Source of the DNA: Gonatopus flavifemur
Taxonomy: Eukaryota > Arthropoda > Insecta > Hymenoptera > Dryinidae
Assembly (NCBI GenBank): GCA_018340375.1
Contig: JAFFJZ010000004.1
Span: 44,804,001 to 44,868,000 of the forward strand
Reading direction: 5' to 3'
Length of the DNA stretch: 64,000 bases
In this document: positions 1-11,726 of the stretch, in pieces
Position numbering within the stretch: the first letter of the stretch is position 1
How the letters are laid out: the number at the start of each line of letters is the position of its first letter
The notes under the pieces: generated by a model
Seen by the model: the letters and a program-made list of their open reading frames with translations, nothing else
The model's database searches: none
What the model was told of the DNA's origin: nothing
Made by a program: the position numbers and the translations under genes

Positions 1-1023
1 GATCGTGGATCTACGTCGAGCGTCGAGGCCTACTTGTTAGTCAAGTTATGTAAGACTTGAACAAATGGAAACTGGTCGTTCCCGATGCCTTCAGGCACTC
101 CGCGTTCGGGGACATTGAACGGTATAACCAAAGTTGCGAGAGTGCCAGGAGGCAAGAGTCTCGCAACAGGCACCACCTGGCATGATCGACTTCCGGAAGA
201 TCACGCAAGCGTGGAGCATGGTAGCAGCGGATGTCATGGGCCCTTCGCCCATGAGTGAGCTCGGCAATAGTTACCCCCTAGTATGTATGGACCTATTGAC
301 CAAAGCGATTGAAGTCGCTGTCATGCGAAACGCCACTGCGGAAGTGATCTCGATGAGATTCAACGACATGGTCGTGGATCGTCACGGTGCTCCGGAAGGC
401 CTTGTCACCGATAATAGAACCGAATATGCCAATCGACATGTTACCCAGTATCTGGCGTATCATGGCATTCGGCAGTCCCTCACCTCTGTGTATGACCCGC
501 AAGCAAATCCTGTGGAAAGCGTGAACCGAGTATAGAAGACGATGTTCAGAGCTCACCTGGACAGAGACCATCGGGAATGGGACAAGTATCTCCCAGAATT
601 TCGTATGGCATACAATACTGCGGTTCACTCTCCCACCCACGTGAGCCCTGCCCTCCTCGACTATGGTTTCAATCCCCGCCTTCCACAGTCCTACCGTCGA
701 GTCGTGGAAAGCCCACAGATTGCCCTTGTGGACCTGCCCGTTCCGACCTGGGGAAATGGGAAGACCACATGTCCAGAATTCCCGCCCTTCGGGATATTGT
801 CAGCCAACACCTAGACGAAGCTTTTGAGCGTCAATCCCGCTATCATAACAGTGGGAGAAGTGACGTTGTCGATCGGATAGGGGACGAGGTGATGAAACCC
901 AATTTCATCCTATCGGACGCCTCGCGACACTTTGCTGTGAAGCTGGCTAGGGAATATAAGGGTCCTGATATGATAGGTAATGTCTGCTCCCCTGGTGTGT
1001 ACGAGACGAACAAGGCCGAGTAG
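1..1023 (+). pseudogene. Ty3/gypsy retrotransposon pol remnant: integrase core and C-terminal domain
   Basis: The first ~535 bases read as a retroviral-type integrase catalytic core: a first Asp in AADVMGP, a second Asp in VTDNRTEY (families usually have DNGTEF) and a Glu in NPVESVNRV (usually NPVERVNR). An in-frame TAG at 533-535 breaks it. The same frame continues with the helix region WDKYLPEFRMAYNTAVH. A shift to frame 1 near 750 then gives the C-terminal stretch RQSRYHN...FILSDASRHFAVKLAREYKGP, typical of the SH3-like tail of insect gypsy integrases. Integrase inserts retrotransposon cDNA into the chromosome. This copy is dead, with one stop, at least one frameshift and degraded active-site neighbours. 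The 5' part lies outside the window. The family call is firm; the clade is unresolved. Confidence 0.82.
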
Positions 1024-2440
1024 CTGGTTGTCACGTCCGACAGTCGAATGTACATGAATATTTTTCTAAGTTTAAATTCATAGATTTTGATTTAACTTGA
1101 ATGCCTCTGAGTAGCGCGAGGCTTGAGTGAAACTGGATCTGGAGCTAAAACTTGTGCCCACGGGACCAGTATTTTCTTGTTGGGAATAGGAAATCGTGAA
1201 ATGGATTCGGAAAGGATTTTAAGGACTCACGAGTTGTCGCACTGTTGCATAGGATGTATTCGAAAATCAAATACAACCTTCAACGACATCATTTACCACT
1301 TTTCGAGAGGATTGGCTCGTTTGTGAAGCTGTAAGAAGAGAAGGGAAAAGAAATGATCGAAGCTGTAGGAATGAATGTTTAGTTATTGGAATGAACATAG
1401 AATTCACTCAATTGAAATTTTGAACTCTGAAACTTGTGGAGAAAACTTTGGATTCACATCAATAGGAATGTACCAATCAATAAGATCTGATTCTACCTTT
1501 CGTTTCGTTATCACCACGTCCCTCTGTTCTCCCTGTCTGTAGTTCAATGAACGTTATCGTCGTTTTGTTTACCACCAACACTCAATCACTGCTTTGAGCA
1601 CTGAGATGTTAGTCTTGAAAATTGGGATTTACAATGAATTCAAATTAGAAGTGAAACTAAATTGAAACTGAATTGGAATTGAATTGAAATTAGATTGAAA
1701 TTGAATTGAAAATAGGGATGGATATATGAGAATGGTTTTCTTTTTGGAGTTGATAGATTTGATAATCTTTATGTAAGTCGCGACGAGAATCTGCCCAAGG
1801 TTCTTCTCTACACCAAGGAATGACCTCGGATTAACCCCAATTGGAGCGGTTTTGTTCGGTCAGTGGGGTCATCGACTAACTAGGAACCACTAATTATTCC
1901 ACAGACTGGAATACACCCGGTAGTGAGGGGCATTGACGAATCGAAAGGTCAGTGCTCTCGACTTCGTCATCTTCTTGTACGTTTTTCCTATGTCGTGAAG
2001 ACCATAGGTGGGGTCGTCCTTAAAGAACATTGGTTAGATAACTTATAGATCCCTTCTTCCATATTGTTCTCACGCATGGCATCAATGACTGAATTCGGAA
2101 TCATGAGAGAGCGTGTAATGTTTATGAGTGACATGAACATAACATTGGTTATCAAGCCTCCAACGTTGGGACCTGAGGAATATTCTTCAGGTTTCCATTT
2201 ATAATGAATCTTCCCCTTATCGGAAGGAAGTTTGGTCTTCGGATGATGATTAGGATGAAGGAATTTTTGTCCGTGGGATCTATGAATCACATGTGATGAA
2301 ACTGCCAAATTATTATGGATTTAAGAATATTCTCAAAAAGACCCCCTGTCTGACCAAAAATCGTACGGGATTCAGTTCGCAAAGGGAATTTATATGTATC
2401 TTTCAAAAACATTCCCATCGTCCCTTTCCTAGCCGAATTT
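1024..2440. other. No gene recognised
   Basis: Short overlapping frames only, none with a recognisable motif. Contains one simple-sequence tract (1640-1712). AT-rich intergenic or decayed TE sequence. Confidence 0.5.
1640..1712. repeat. Degenerate GAATTGAAAT-type low-complexity tract
   Basis: Imperfect reiterations of TTGAAATT/GAATTGAAA words over about 70 bases. No coding potential. Confidence 0.7.
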
Positions 2441-2587
2441 CAGCGATGCCATTCTTCCCTAAGGAAATCCGTAGCATCTGATGATTGGTCATTCCTTGTA
2501 CAACCAGCCAATCATGTTTCCAATTTGGAAAAAGACGACCAATCACGGAAAATCAACGGATTTTCCTTGGGAATAATGGCATCGCTG
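2441..2587. repeat. Small foldback (MITE-like) palindrome
   Basis: CAGCGATGCCATTCTTCCC at the left end is matched in reverse complement by GGGAATAATGGCATCGCTG at the right end. Arms of ~45-55 bases surround a short centre and also share GATTGGTC/GACCAATC. No coding capacity; family unknown. Confidence 0.6.
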
Positions 2588-2843
2588 TCGAATTTGAAAT
2601 AATACTGATTGATAAGAAATTTACTATGTGATATCAACATGCATGTCATTCAATCGGGCGAGAATCAGAATCGCATAGATTTAAAATCGTTCCAATCTGA
2701 CTGTACATGGAGAAAAAATATAGCATACACGCATTTAATGAGACATGCATTCGGTCCATCCCATCAATCTCGGAATCATTCGATTCGGAACTATTCGTGG
2801 AAACTGAATCAAAGACAATATACATAGACATTCATGAATTATA

Positions 2844-3212
2844 CAGGATGTCCCATTCTAATCTGTCACTTAGAATATCTCGAAAACGAATAGATTCAGA
2901 AGAAAATGTTCCGGAGAAAATGTAAGAATCTGAGGGGAATATCCGATGGTGAACTTGGCTTTGACCTCAGATTCCACTTTCAAGGTCATTCTGAGGTCAT
3001 CTCATGTTTTTCAAACGTAATCTCCTATTTTTTACTACCGGTTCAGATTCTACACTAAAAACCAAGGAACTTTTGTCTCAAACGTTTTTTCGAAATCCCC
3101 ATAGATGGCGCTCTAATTGATGAGAAAATGAGAATTCTCAAACTCTCGGATTGTATTCTGTCCAACATAATGCTCAACTCTTGAGTGTTTCTCATCTCCC
3201 GGAAATTGCCGT
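2844..3212 (+). repeat. Left TIR of the rosa-like element
   Basis: About 369 bases, starting CAGGATGTCCCATTC after a TA and ending GGAAATTGCCGT. Pairs in inverted orientation with 4538-4908. Confidence 0.82.
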
Positions 3213-3329
3213 TGGCATCAGCGTTACCCAATGTGCACCACGAGGAGGTTGCGCGATCGGACTTCACACATCATTGTGGTCCTGAAAAGGGCCGATTGTC
3301 TGAACTGGAGGTGTATCTTCGGGGACGCA

Positions 3330-4403
3330 TTAGGCATTCAGAAGATATTTGAAATGAGCGCCGTTTTGCCTTTGACAAAGCGCAATTCTTTCATGAAAGT
3401 TTTCTACAGTTGCTTGCAGGGTAGCAGGTGTTATTGCTGTGCATGCTCTTCTCATTCGATCTTTCATGTCATCGCGTGTTGTTGGAGGTTCACGGAATAC
3501 AACATTTTTCATGTAACTCCACAAGGAAGAATCAGGCGACGTCAGATCTGGTGACCTAGGTGGCCATCGCACAGGTCCTCCACGGCCAATCCACCTTCTG
3601 GGAAACTTCTCGTCCAGGAATTTTCGAACAATTCGCATGTAATGAGGGAGTGCTCCATCCTGTTGGAATCAAATCCTTGATCTCACGTCAAGACTGACGT
3701 CTTCCATAAGAGCAGGGGATTCAAGATGCAAAAAACGAAAACACTCCGCGTCAGTCAGGTTTCCTTCAAAAAAATACGGCCCTATGATCCTGGGATCTAC
3801 AATTCCGCACCAAACGTTCACACTCCTACGGTGTTGATGATTAATTGTACGTACCCAGTGAGGATTCTGAGCACTCCAATGATGGCAATTGTGCCTATTG
3901 AGAATTCCAACATTGTGAAATATTGCCTCATCAGAGAACATAACGTGATAAGAGGAAGTAGGATTTCCTTCAATTCTCCGTTGGGCCCACGTGCGGAAGT
4001 GCAATCTTGTTATGAAATCCTCAGCTGTTAGAGATTGCACCAAAGTGATATGGTACGGAAGATAATCCAACGATTTCAAGATACGCTGAGCTGTGGATCG
4101 AGGAATCCCAGTCATTTTCTCAATATCCCAAAGACTGATATGGGGATCAATATGAATTAATGCCAGCACAGCCAGCGATCTCACATCAGGATCATTGTCA
4201 TCCGCATAAACTTTCTTGTTCCTCTGTCGTTTGAGGAGACCTCGACGAGCACGTTGTTCAAGAAATCGGATCGTAATGTGGTTTGGACACCTCCGATCCG
4301 GAGAACGACGTTGAAACGTTCACACAGCTTCAACATGATTTCCCCGCGTTTCACCAAGACACAACAAAACGTCAACAATATAGTTTGGCGCGTAATCAGA
4401 CAT
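3330..4403 (-). pseudogene. DD41D (rosa-like) mariner transposase, two in-frame stops
   Basis: Read from an ATG at 4403 (MSDYAPNYIVD...) to a stop at 3330, a single frame runs through the whole gene. An N-terminal helix-turn-helix part (SLWDIEKMTGIPRSTAQRIL) is followed by the DDE_3 catalytic domain. The first Asp is in MFSDEAIFHN, the second in QQDGALPHY and the third in LTSPDSSLW; 41 residues separate the second and third, which defines the DD41D class. The cut-and-paste function is lost: a TGA interrupts the frame about 28 codons in, and a second TGA (3669-3671) stands where the copy at 25453-26511 has Trp (RMW). No net frameshift is seen. Length (~357 codons) is normal for the superfamily. 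A host-domesticated role is unlikely given the stops. Confidence 0.86.
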
Positions 4404-4537
4404 GATGTTTAGAAATGTGTTTCCTCCAAATGATAACAGAGAACTGAGCAGTTTGGGAATGCTAAATTTCTAAGGTATTCACACGTGAATCCAAACAATG
4501 ACAATTTCCTAGAACAAAACCAAAACAAAACACAAAC

Positions 4538-4908
4538 GACGGCAATTTCCGGGAGATGAGAAACACTCAAGAGTTGAGCATTATGTTAGACAGAATACAA
4601 TCCGAGGGTCTGAGAATTCTCATTTTCTCATCAATTAGAGCGTCATCTATAGGGATTTCGAAAAAACGTTTGAGGCAAAAGTTCCTTGGTTTTTAGTGTA
4701 GAATCTAAACCGGTAGTGAAAAGTAGGGGATTCCATTCAAAAACTATGAGTTGACCTCAGAATGACCTTGAAAGTGGGATCTGAGGTCAAAGCCAAGTTC
4801 ACCATCGGATGTCCCCCTCAGATTTTTACATTGCTTCCCGGAACATTTCCCTCTCAATCTATCAGTTTCCGAGATATCCTAAGTGACAGATCAAAATGGG
4901 ACACCCTG
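4538..4908 (-). repeat. Right TIR of the rosa-like element
   Basis: About 371 bases, ACGGCAATTTCCGGG...ACACCCTG, followed by TA. Inverted partner of 2844-3212. Confidence 0.82.
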
Positions 4909-6135
4909 TATGAGAATCAAGTGGATGATTCGAAATTCAATGACAACAACTCTCACGAAAATATGAAATTACAAATAAAAAGGTTCATTAACTTGGAAAC
5001 CATGAATTAATTTCATATAGTCACTAGTGATGAATCTATTATATGGATTCTCACATCATTCAACCCAAAATCATCCATTAAAATTGGGATTCCGAATAGA
5101 TAAGATTGATAGTGATGCTGCTGGATTCATCAGGGTTCCACGATGTGAAATTCTATATCGATATTCCTATTATCATCAATATCAATCATCGGATGATTCG
5201 ATTCAACGGGAAGAAATGCATCATTCCAACATTGTGATGAAGACGATAGATATATACGATGAGAGAAAGAATTATATGTTACTCATCATTCATTGATCAT
5301 CTTTGTGATTTTATTCAACATGATAATCACCTCACAGGTCATTCCGTATCCTCATTCCATACAGGTATCCAAGATTGAATATTTCATTGGATATTGGGGG
5401 AAGATCTTTCTATAAAGTAGAACCATGTTGAATTGTTGCTAATTATTATTAATGATGAGAGAAAATACCTTCGAATCAGAAAGACAGTATGAGGAGTACA
5501 GGAATCATAAGAGGTGACTCGTCAAAGATTTGCCAATAGACCCACACTTTCATGATTATGTCCATTTCGTCGACCTATGTTTGAGAGTCATATTGCACTG
5601 CAGATCCGAGATGTATAGGTACGCATTGGTGTGCGTACGTGCGTTTATGTACACAGCGTACCATTGTTCTGTTCTTCACGGAGTATCGATACAGAGAAGA
5701 ACGATTTTATCATGCATACTTCTTGCAAGTTTGACATTGAATCCATCTTCGCGATTTAACGCATTCCTTACCTTGAGAAGGATAAATCTTTGATGCAAAT
5801 GTCAATTTTATCATGATTAGAATAAATATATACAGACAAAAATTGAATGAATATATGAATATTTGTATATGTGAATACTGTGTATATATGAATACATATA
5901 CACATATGTTATATGGGAAGAATAAAAAATCCATCCAAGAACGTCACACTGGTCGATTTTCGACAGTAGATTTGAAACCCCACCACCCGCCTAGTTAACC
6001 CCCCCCCCTCCCTCAAACCCAAGCCTCGACAATCCCGGATACTTCCTCTCCGGACACCCTGAGGAGAACCTACCCCATTACCCTATGGTTCCCGAAACCG
6101 TGGAAACCTTAAAGAAGGGCCCGCTCCCCCCTATG

Positions 6136-6137
<2 letters not shown>
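4909..6137. other. No gene recognised
   Basis: AT-rich sequence with only short, motif-free frames. The last ~150 bases turn abruptly C-rich (runs of C near 5999-6010). Confidence 0.5.

Positions 6138-6175
<38 letters not shown>
6138..6175. repeat. (TC)n microsatellite
   Basis: Uninterrupted TC dinucleotide tract of 38 bases at the left edge of the GC-rich segment. Confidence 0.95.
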
Positions 6176-6177
<2 letters not shown>

Positions 6178-6838
6178 ACTCCATGGGAGGATAGCGGAGC
6201 CCATGGTTTGGATTGGGAAATAGGAAGATATTTTTCGTGTTGTCTTGAGTAAATTTCTTTTTGAAACGCGGCAGGTAGCCATAACTTATCCTCATCGGTC
6301 GTTCAAACTCGTCCGGACTACAGAGAACTGCCTAGGGCATACGACAGGGCCCGGAGTTTCCACTTCGGGGATGATTCATTCCCTTGAGATTGGATCCACT
6401 CTCGAATTCCGTTTCGCTTCCCAATTAGGAACGAATGTCACCCTGGGATTCGGTTCAGTTCAAGTAACCATTGATGATTTCCAGTGCTTGTGGTGCTTCG
6501 ATCTGATCTTCCGTCTCAGCACCGGGCTCCACGCTAAGTGCGATCACAAGCTATCGTGCTTTGTACTATGCGCTTCCACGAGGCCCCTCATACGGTTCCC
6601 CCTCCCTTTCATAGCATGACCCCTAGGCGCAGTGGCCACAGTGATAGCCGGATACCCGATTTACTCAAGAGTTGGCTAGCTGGTGTACTTTCTTCCCGAA
6701 ACTACTCCTCGCACGCTCAACATGCCGCTCATGAACGCTTTGTAATCTGTTACAGATAATTGAGGAAGGGGAGATGCCACCACAAACTGGTGAATCCGAA
6801 CCGCAAGGGAGTGCTCCGGCGTCGGAGGTGATCACCGC

Positions 6839-7740
6839 TTGGGACTCTCCCATCGCCCTCGGGTGATCGTGGGGAGGCTGCGCGGTGGTCGAGGCTTCCG
6901 GACGGCGTTGATGCACCGCCTCGTCCCCACCTCTCACCGTTACATCCCCGGACCCTTCATCCCACCGTTTGAACCCTACCCGGATTCCTGCTCTAACCTC
7001 TCTCCCACTCGCTGTCCTATCCCGCTCCCGCAGCTCTCATCCTGTATACTCCGAACGCGCCTCCATCCTCAAATTCTCAGACTCCAAACCCGAAGATCCC
7101 CTGGACACTACCTTTGGGGTGATTTCCCGACCTGGTCCCTCCGTCGCTCCTTGACGTCTGCCCTCCCGATCTCCCGTACCATCCTTCGATCCCCCTCTCG
7201 GCCTGACAACCAGTTCACAGGAAAGAGCTCCTTCGTTGCACTTGGCCTCTCTCGAACTGTTCCCCCTGACTTCTCCTCCGCCCGATTTCCTCCATTTCGT
7301 GCCCCGACCCCTTCCTCACACTCCCAATATTCCCTCACTCCCAAGGGATGCCTCAGACCCGATTCTACACCTATCCTTCTCAAACCCACGTTCACTCCTA
7401 CCCCCCACCCAAGCCTCTCCCCGTCAGACTCAAAATGACCTCCATCCCGAACGTGCCCCCCGAATCAAAACTGCCCTCACAACCAACCCCCAGTGCCATC
7501 CCCACAACCTGTCCCCCTTATGTCCTCAACCATCACCCCACCCCCTGACTATGGACCTCTTCCCTCTTATGTTCTCCCGCCACCGAAACGGTGTTGCAAG
7601 TGTGGCCAACCCGAGCACACGAAGCCCTCCTGTCCGTCCCAAAACCTTCAATTCCTCGCCTCGCCCCTTTCCGTGCCCTCCCGCCCCCTTGCTCTGGTCA
7701 CATCCCCCCCCTGATGAACCCTGATCCCCCGTCCTCCGCT
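6839..7740 (+). pseudogene. Probable gypsy gag remnant, Pro/Ser-rich with CCHC zinc knuckle
   Basis: A strikingly C-rich block whose plus-strand frames are rich in Pro, Ser and Thr. A frame at 7493-7714 contains one zinc knuckle, C-x2-C-x4-H-x4-C, at residues 34-47 (7592-7633; sequence CKCGQPEHTKPSC), the nucleic-acid-binding motif of retroviral and gypsy nucleocapsids. The Pro-rich part lies in a different frame upstream (6839-7438, 7236-7724), so the gene is frameshifted. A gypsy-like LTR follows at 9059, which supports an LTR-element origin. No capsid homology is recognisable, so a different CCHC gene cannot be excluded. Confidence 0.38.
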
Positions 7741-9058
7741 CTAAAGTAGCTCCTCGACCCCGTTCCAAACCCTCCCATACCTGCCTCAGCCCTGCCCCGC
7801 CACTAGCAGTCCTGGTGATTCTGGGAGAGAACTGCAGTGGAAACTAATGAGCGTCTGCTTTACACCGGATTCGTAGAAAGGTTTTTTATATTGTTTCGTA
7901 GCTCTGGGTATATCGTGGTATACGGTTTGTTATGGATGGTTGAAGTGTAGCTGAGAAGGGAACGTGTTTCCGAGCAGGCTGAGCGAAGCGACAGAGAGAA
8001 GTGATTCTGGTGAATATGAGACACAGATGGCCCGAGTGGACCGTGCTGGCATTCGCACACTGGCATGTCAAGTGCTCAGAGCGGGGGAGTTGTGACGTAA
8101 AATATTGTAACGAAGAGAATCGCGAGGTGGCACCGCGCATCACCCTTGTTGGAGTTAGTCGCGTCATTTGCGAACACCTCAGTTCGCTCACATTAGAATC
8201 GGGAACACATTTCCCCTCCTCAACCAATCCTGACCTCCTATGATTTGTCGAGGTTTTTAACCCCGAGGGGGCAACGCCATCTGCCGCAAGGTGACACGGC
8301 GGTCCCTTACCACCGGAGGACGATCCACCAATCACAGGAGTCAACCTTCTCTCACCCCAGGCCGACCAACAGCGGGAGAAGGAACGCCCTGTATCGCCCT
8401 CTAGCCAAGGCTGCCAACCTGGAGGGGAGAAGCGAGCCGCATGCACCGCTCAACATGCCTCTAGGGGAGGAGAAGAAAAAGACGAGAGAGACAACACGAG
8501 CCCCGACACTTCCCGTCACTCTCACACAAGAGAAATCAAATAATTGGGGGAGGACTGAACCCCCGCCCCACATATACGCATCCTCACGGAACGACTAATC
8601 GGAGACCACCACTGGCAGAACCAATGAAACAAGCTCAAGAGGTGAGCTCCAACGGAGAGTCACCGACGGGGTTCCGTGTATTACTTCGCGAACTCACCCG
8701 ACGGTTGAGGAGAAGGGAAGGTCATCTTGGTTTTCAATTCTCATGTAACCGGGCCACGGCGACGTTTCAAAAGAGAGATTTGTTCTCGAGAAAATTGGAA
8801 TACGGTGAGTGTGCGTGCCATCGGGGCTTGAATTTGGAATGGAACATTGGCCTGCGCATCTGCCAAGGTGTTTCTCCAGAGTGAGAGTGCCAGTGTGTTG
8901 GATTTTGGTGTTGATTATAGTGAGAAACGTTCCATCTCGTGGCATCCTTCACGTGCTGCCTCGCTCGAATTTCCCTCCACCCTTTGTGTTTGCACCCTCG
9001 AATCACCCCCTTCGTCCGATTCAGCCCTCCCTTGTATACGATTTTATGGTATATTTGA
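7741..9058. other. GC-rich stretch without recognisable gene
   Basis: Lies between the CCHC-containing block and the LTR. Frames of up to 186 codons exist on both strands, but they overlap each other and show no protease, reverse transcriptase (RT) or integrase motif. Position suggests degraded internal sequence of the same LTR element; this is inference. Confidence 0.4.
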
Positions 9059-9287
9059 TGTAAACGGCACGGTCCGTATAGAGTATTCCCTCGTGGTCGT
9101 GCCCTCCGTGCTTCTGTGAATTCCCTGTGTTCCCCAAGTCGAATAGATAAACTTCATTGCATTGTTTATATTTTGGTCTTCGCAACAAAGTCGCGTTTGT
9201 AACATGGAACTCTTGAATTTGAAGTATATATATGCGTGCTTCGACACGTGGTTAACTTTACCTTGAGATTGGTTATCACAGTGAATC
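9059..9287 (+). repeat. Ty3/gypsy LTR fragment
   Basis: Begins TGTAAACGGCACGGTCCGT and runs in parallel with the LTR at 43939-44361. Shared blocks include CCCTCCGT, CCCTGTGT, AAGTCGC, a TATATATGCGTGCT segment and GACACGTGGT. It ends where the 9.3-10.6 kb foldback begins, so it is 3'-truncated, probably by that insertion. Confidence 0.68.
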
Positions 9288-10605
9288 AAAATCCCTCAAA
9301 AGAACTCCAGGAAAGTAGAAGAATAACGCCAAGTACATGAAAATCCCAAAAACAAAGAATACAAAATCTAAAAACCCATTCTAAAGGAAAATTCCACTGC
9401 ATCCGGGATGTCGAGGGGATATAAAAGGATGCTCCGTTTGGAAAGACAAGGATATGGAATCAATATGAGCGACCAAGTACATTGGTTATCCAAAGGATAT
9501 GTAGAAGATTTCTGGTATATTGTAACTTCAGTTTGTTTGAACTGTATTGAAGGTAATTTATGATTTTGAAAAGAGCATTATTGTATTGAAAAAATCGATG
9601 AAACAAGCGTATCGTTCTGCCCGTATGTATAGATACCTAAGAGTGAAAAAGAAATAGAATTCCACAAAACATACGAATGTCTCACAAAAACCCTTGAAAC
9701 TCCAACACAGTGAAAAATAACGTCGAATCCCAAGAACCATACAAACGTTTTACAATAACACTTCAAGAGAAATCCTTGAAAAAAATACTTCACTCTTTCC
9801 GAAAGACTGCTTGATATAACAAATATACCATTGAAAAAGAAGACGTGAAAGGCAACCCTGTTTCGGAATTCGCATCAACCAGTAACACTTGGCGTGGCCG
9901 ATGGTAGAAGTTTTTAGCCTTCATTATATACAAATAAATTTCTATAGAACATTAAACAAGAAATTGAAATGATATAATTTCATGAAATCTTCTCCGGTCA
10001 CGCCAAGTGTTACTGGTTGATGCGAATTCCGGAACAGGGTTGCCTTTCACATCTTTTTTCCGAACGGTATATCTCTTATATCAAGTAATCTCCCGGAAAG
10101 GGTGAAGTATTTTTTTCAAGGATTTTTTTTCATGTGTTATTGTAAAACGTTTGTATGGTTTTTGGGATTTGACGTCATTTTTTACTGTGTTGGAGTTTTT
10201 AGGGGTTTTTGTGAGAGATTTGTATGTTTTGTGGAATTCTACTTTCCTTTCACTTTTTGGTATCTATGTATACGGGCAGAACTATACGCTTGTTTCATCT
10301 AATTTTTTGATACAATAATGCTGTTCTGAGGATCATAAATGACCTTCAATACAGTTTGAACAAACTGAATTTACAATATACCAAAAATCTTTCACATATC
10401 CTTTGGATAACCAATGTACTTGGTCGCTCATATTGATTTGATATCTTTTTTCTTCAAATCGAGCATATCCTTTTATATCCTCTCGGAATTCTGAATACAG
10501 CGGAATTTTCCTTTAGAATGTGTTTTGAGATTTTTTTATCCTCTGTTCTTGGGATTTTCATGTACTTGGCGTTATTTTTTCACTTTTTTGGAGTTTTTTT
10601 GGGGA
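9288..10605. mobile_element. 1.3-kb foldback element with ~610-bp arms
   Basis: The left arm (about 9288-9912) and right arm (about 9985-10605) are inverted copies around a ~70-base AT-rich centre. Diagnostic paired blocks are ATAACGCCAAGTACATGAAA at the outer ends and CATCAACCAGTAACACTTGG at the inner ends. The arms differ by many small indels, so the insertion is old. Phe/Cys-rich frames appear as mirror images in both arms and are palindrome artefacts rather than genes. No target duplication is clear. Confidence 0.8.
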
Positions 10606-11186
10606 TTTCACCTCTTTTCCTGAATATGCTTCCAACTGAACCCAAATAAAAATGAAATACCCCTGTCGAGTTTATGGCAATCGTAGGAATGAAGGAAATG
10701 TCCTCAGATAACTTATGTGATATGAAAATCCCCTTGGATTTCCATCAGTCATCTCATCATTGGACGGCAATAGATTATCGAAATGAAGCGTGGAGAAAAG
10801 AAGGGGAGGAAAGCGGATTTCCCATGGACGAATATACGTGTGAAGAATTTCGAAACTGAATTTTCCTCGACTGATAAGTTGGCGCTCAAAGCAGCTCAAA
10901 GCGCTCAAAGCAACTCGCCGCAAAGTAGCTCACGCCGCTAAAAACAACTCACGATATTGTGCTGAACATGTCTTGTGCGGAAATTCCCGATGTTTCCAAG
11001 AAATCATTGTAGGAAAATCGAAACAACATAGATCTTACAGACAGGAGAAACTCGCGTACAATATATCCAAGGTATCCAACAGAAATTTTTTTTGCTAGAT
11101 AAAATTTGTATTGTTTACCATGAAGCTAGAAATAGCTCACCAGCGAAAATTTTTCGCTCACTCTTTTGAATCATCGGGAAGAGTAG
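10606..11186. other. No gene recognised
   Basis: Includes a small cluster of CTCAAAGC words near 10885-10920. Nothing else notable. Confidence 0.5.
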
Positions 11187-11442
11187 CAGATAGCAAAAGT
11201 TCCAAAAATGAGATCTCATTGAATGCTTTCGTGACCACAAAACGACCTACTGAAATGTCAGCAGGATAGCGTCCTTGGACAATTGAAATCGCCTTTTGTC
11301 ATACTGTATATTGTACTGTATATATTATGACAAAAGGCGATTTGAATTCTCCAAAAACTCCATCCTACTGACATTTCAGTGATTCATTCTGTGGTTCCAG
11401 AAGGATTCAATGGGATCTAGTTTTTGGAACTTTTGCTATCTG
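11187..11442. repeat. 256-bp MITE-like foldback
   Basis: Ends are CAGATAGCAAAAGTTCC and its complement, with arms of ~120 bases. They share CTGAAATGTCAG blocks and an inner AATCGCCTTTTGTCAT / ATGACAAAAGGCGATT pair around a TA-rich loop. Non-coding. Confidence 0.75.
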
Positions 11443-11726
11443 GGTGAAGAGATTGTCGAATATCATCATGCAACAAAAAGATATACCTTCAAGATATCAG
11501 ATTGAAGACACTTTCTAGTACTGTACCAGACATTTTTCAAAATTTTGTGGAATATCCATCGAAATCATTCGAAGGAATTTTTCGAGAATATTTGGTCCGT
11601 TATGGTCTTCTATATTCTATATATATTATGGAGTTATTCTATATCCTTCAAAACTGTAAAATATCACAGTAATTGAATTCTAATTTCATGATGAAGCGAA
11701 ATTATTGCTTCTCAAAGAAATATATA

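Larger units (their letters stand above)
2844..4908 (-). mobile_element. Rosa-like (DD41D) Tc1/mariner transposon with long TIRs
   Basis: A 2065-bp element bounded by CAGG(A/G)TGTCCCATT ends and flanked on both sides by TA, the target duplication of Tc1/mariner elements. The terminal inverted repeats are long, about 370 bp each (2844-3212 and 4538-4908). They share many blocks, for example the GATGGTGAACTTGGC tract near 2945 and its complement near 4797. Between them lies one minus-strand transposase frame with two in-frame stops. The arms differ at scattered sites, so the insertion is not very recent. Confidence 0.85.

Noticed and set aside
7886..8598. Overlapping 186- and 117-codon frames around 8 kb as host genes
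   Set aside because: They overlap on opposite strands in GC-rich sequence with few stops by chance; no motif supports either.
9558..10302. Phe/Cys-rich proteins in both arms of the 9.3-10.6 kb foldback
   Set aside because: They are mirror images produced by the inverted repeat, low complexity, and have no known motif.
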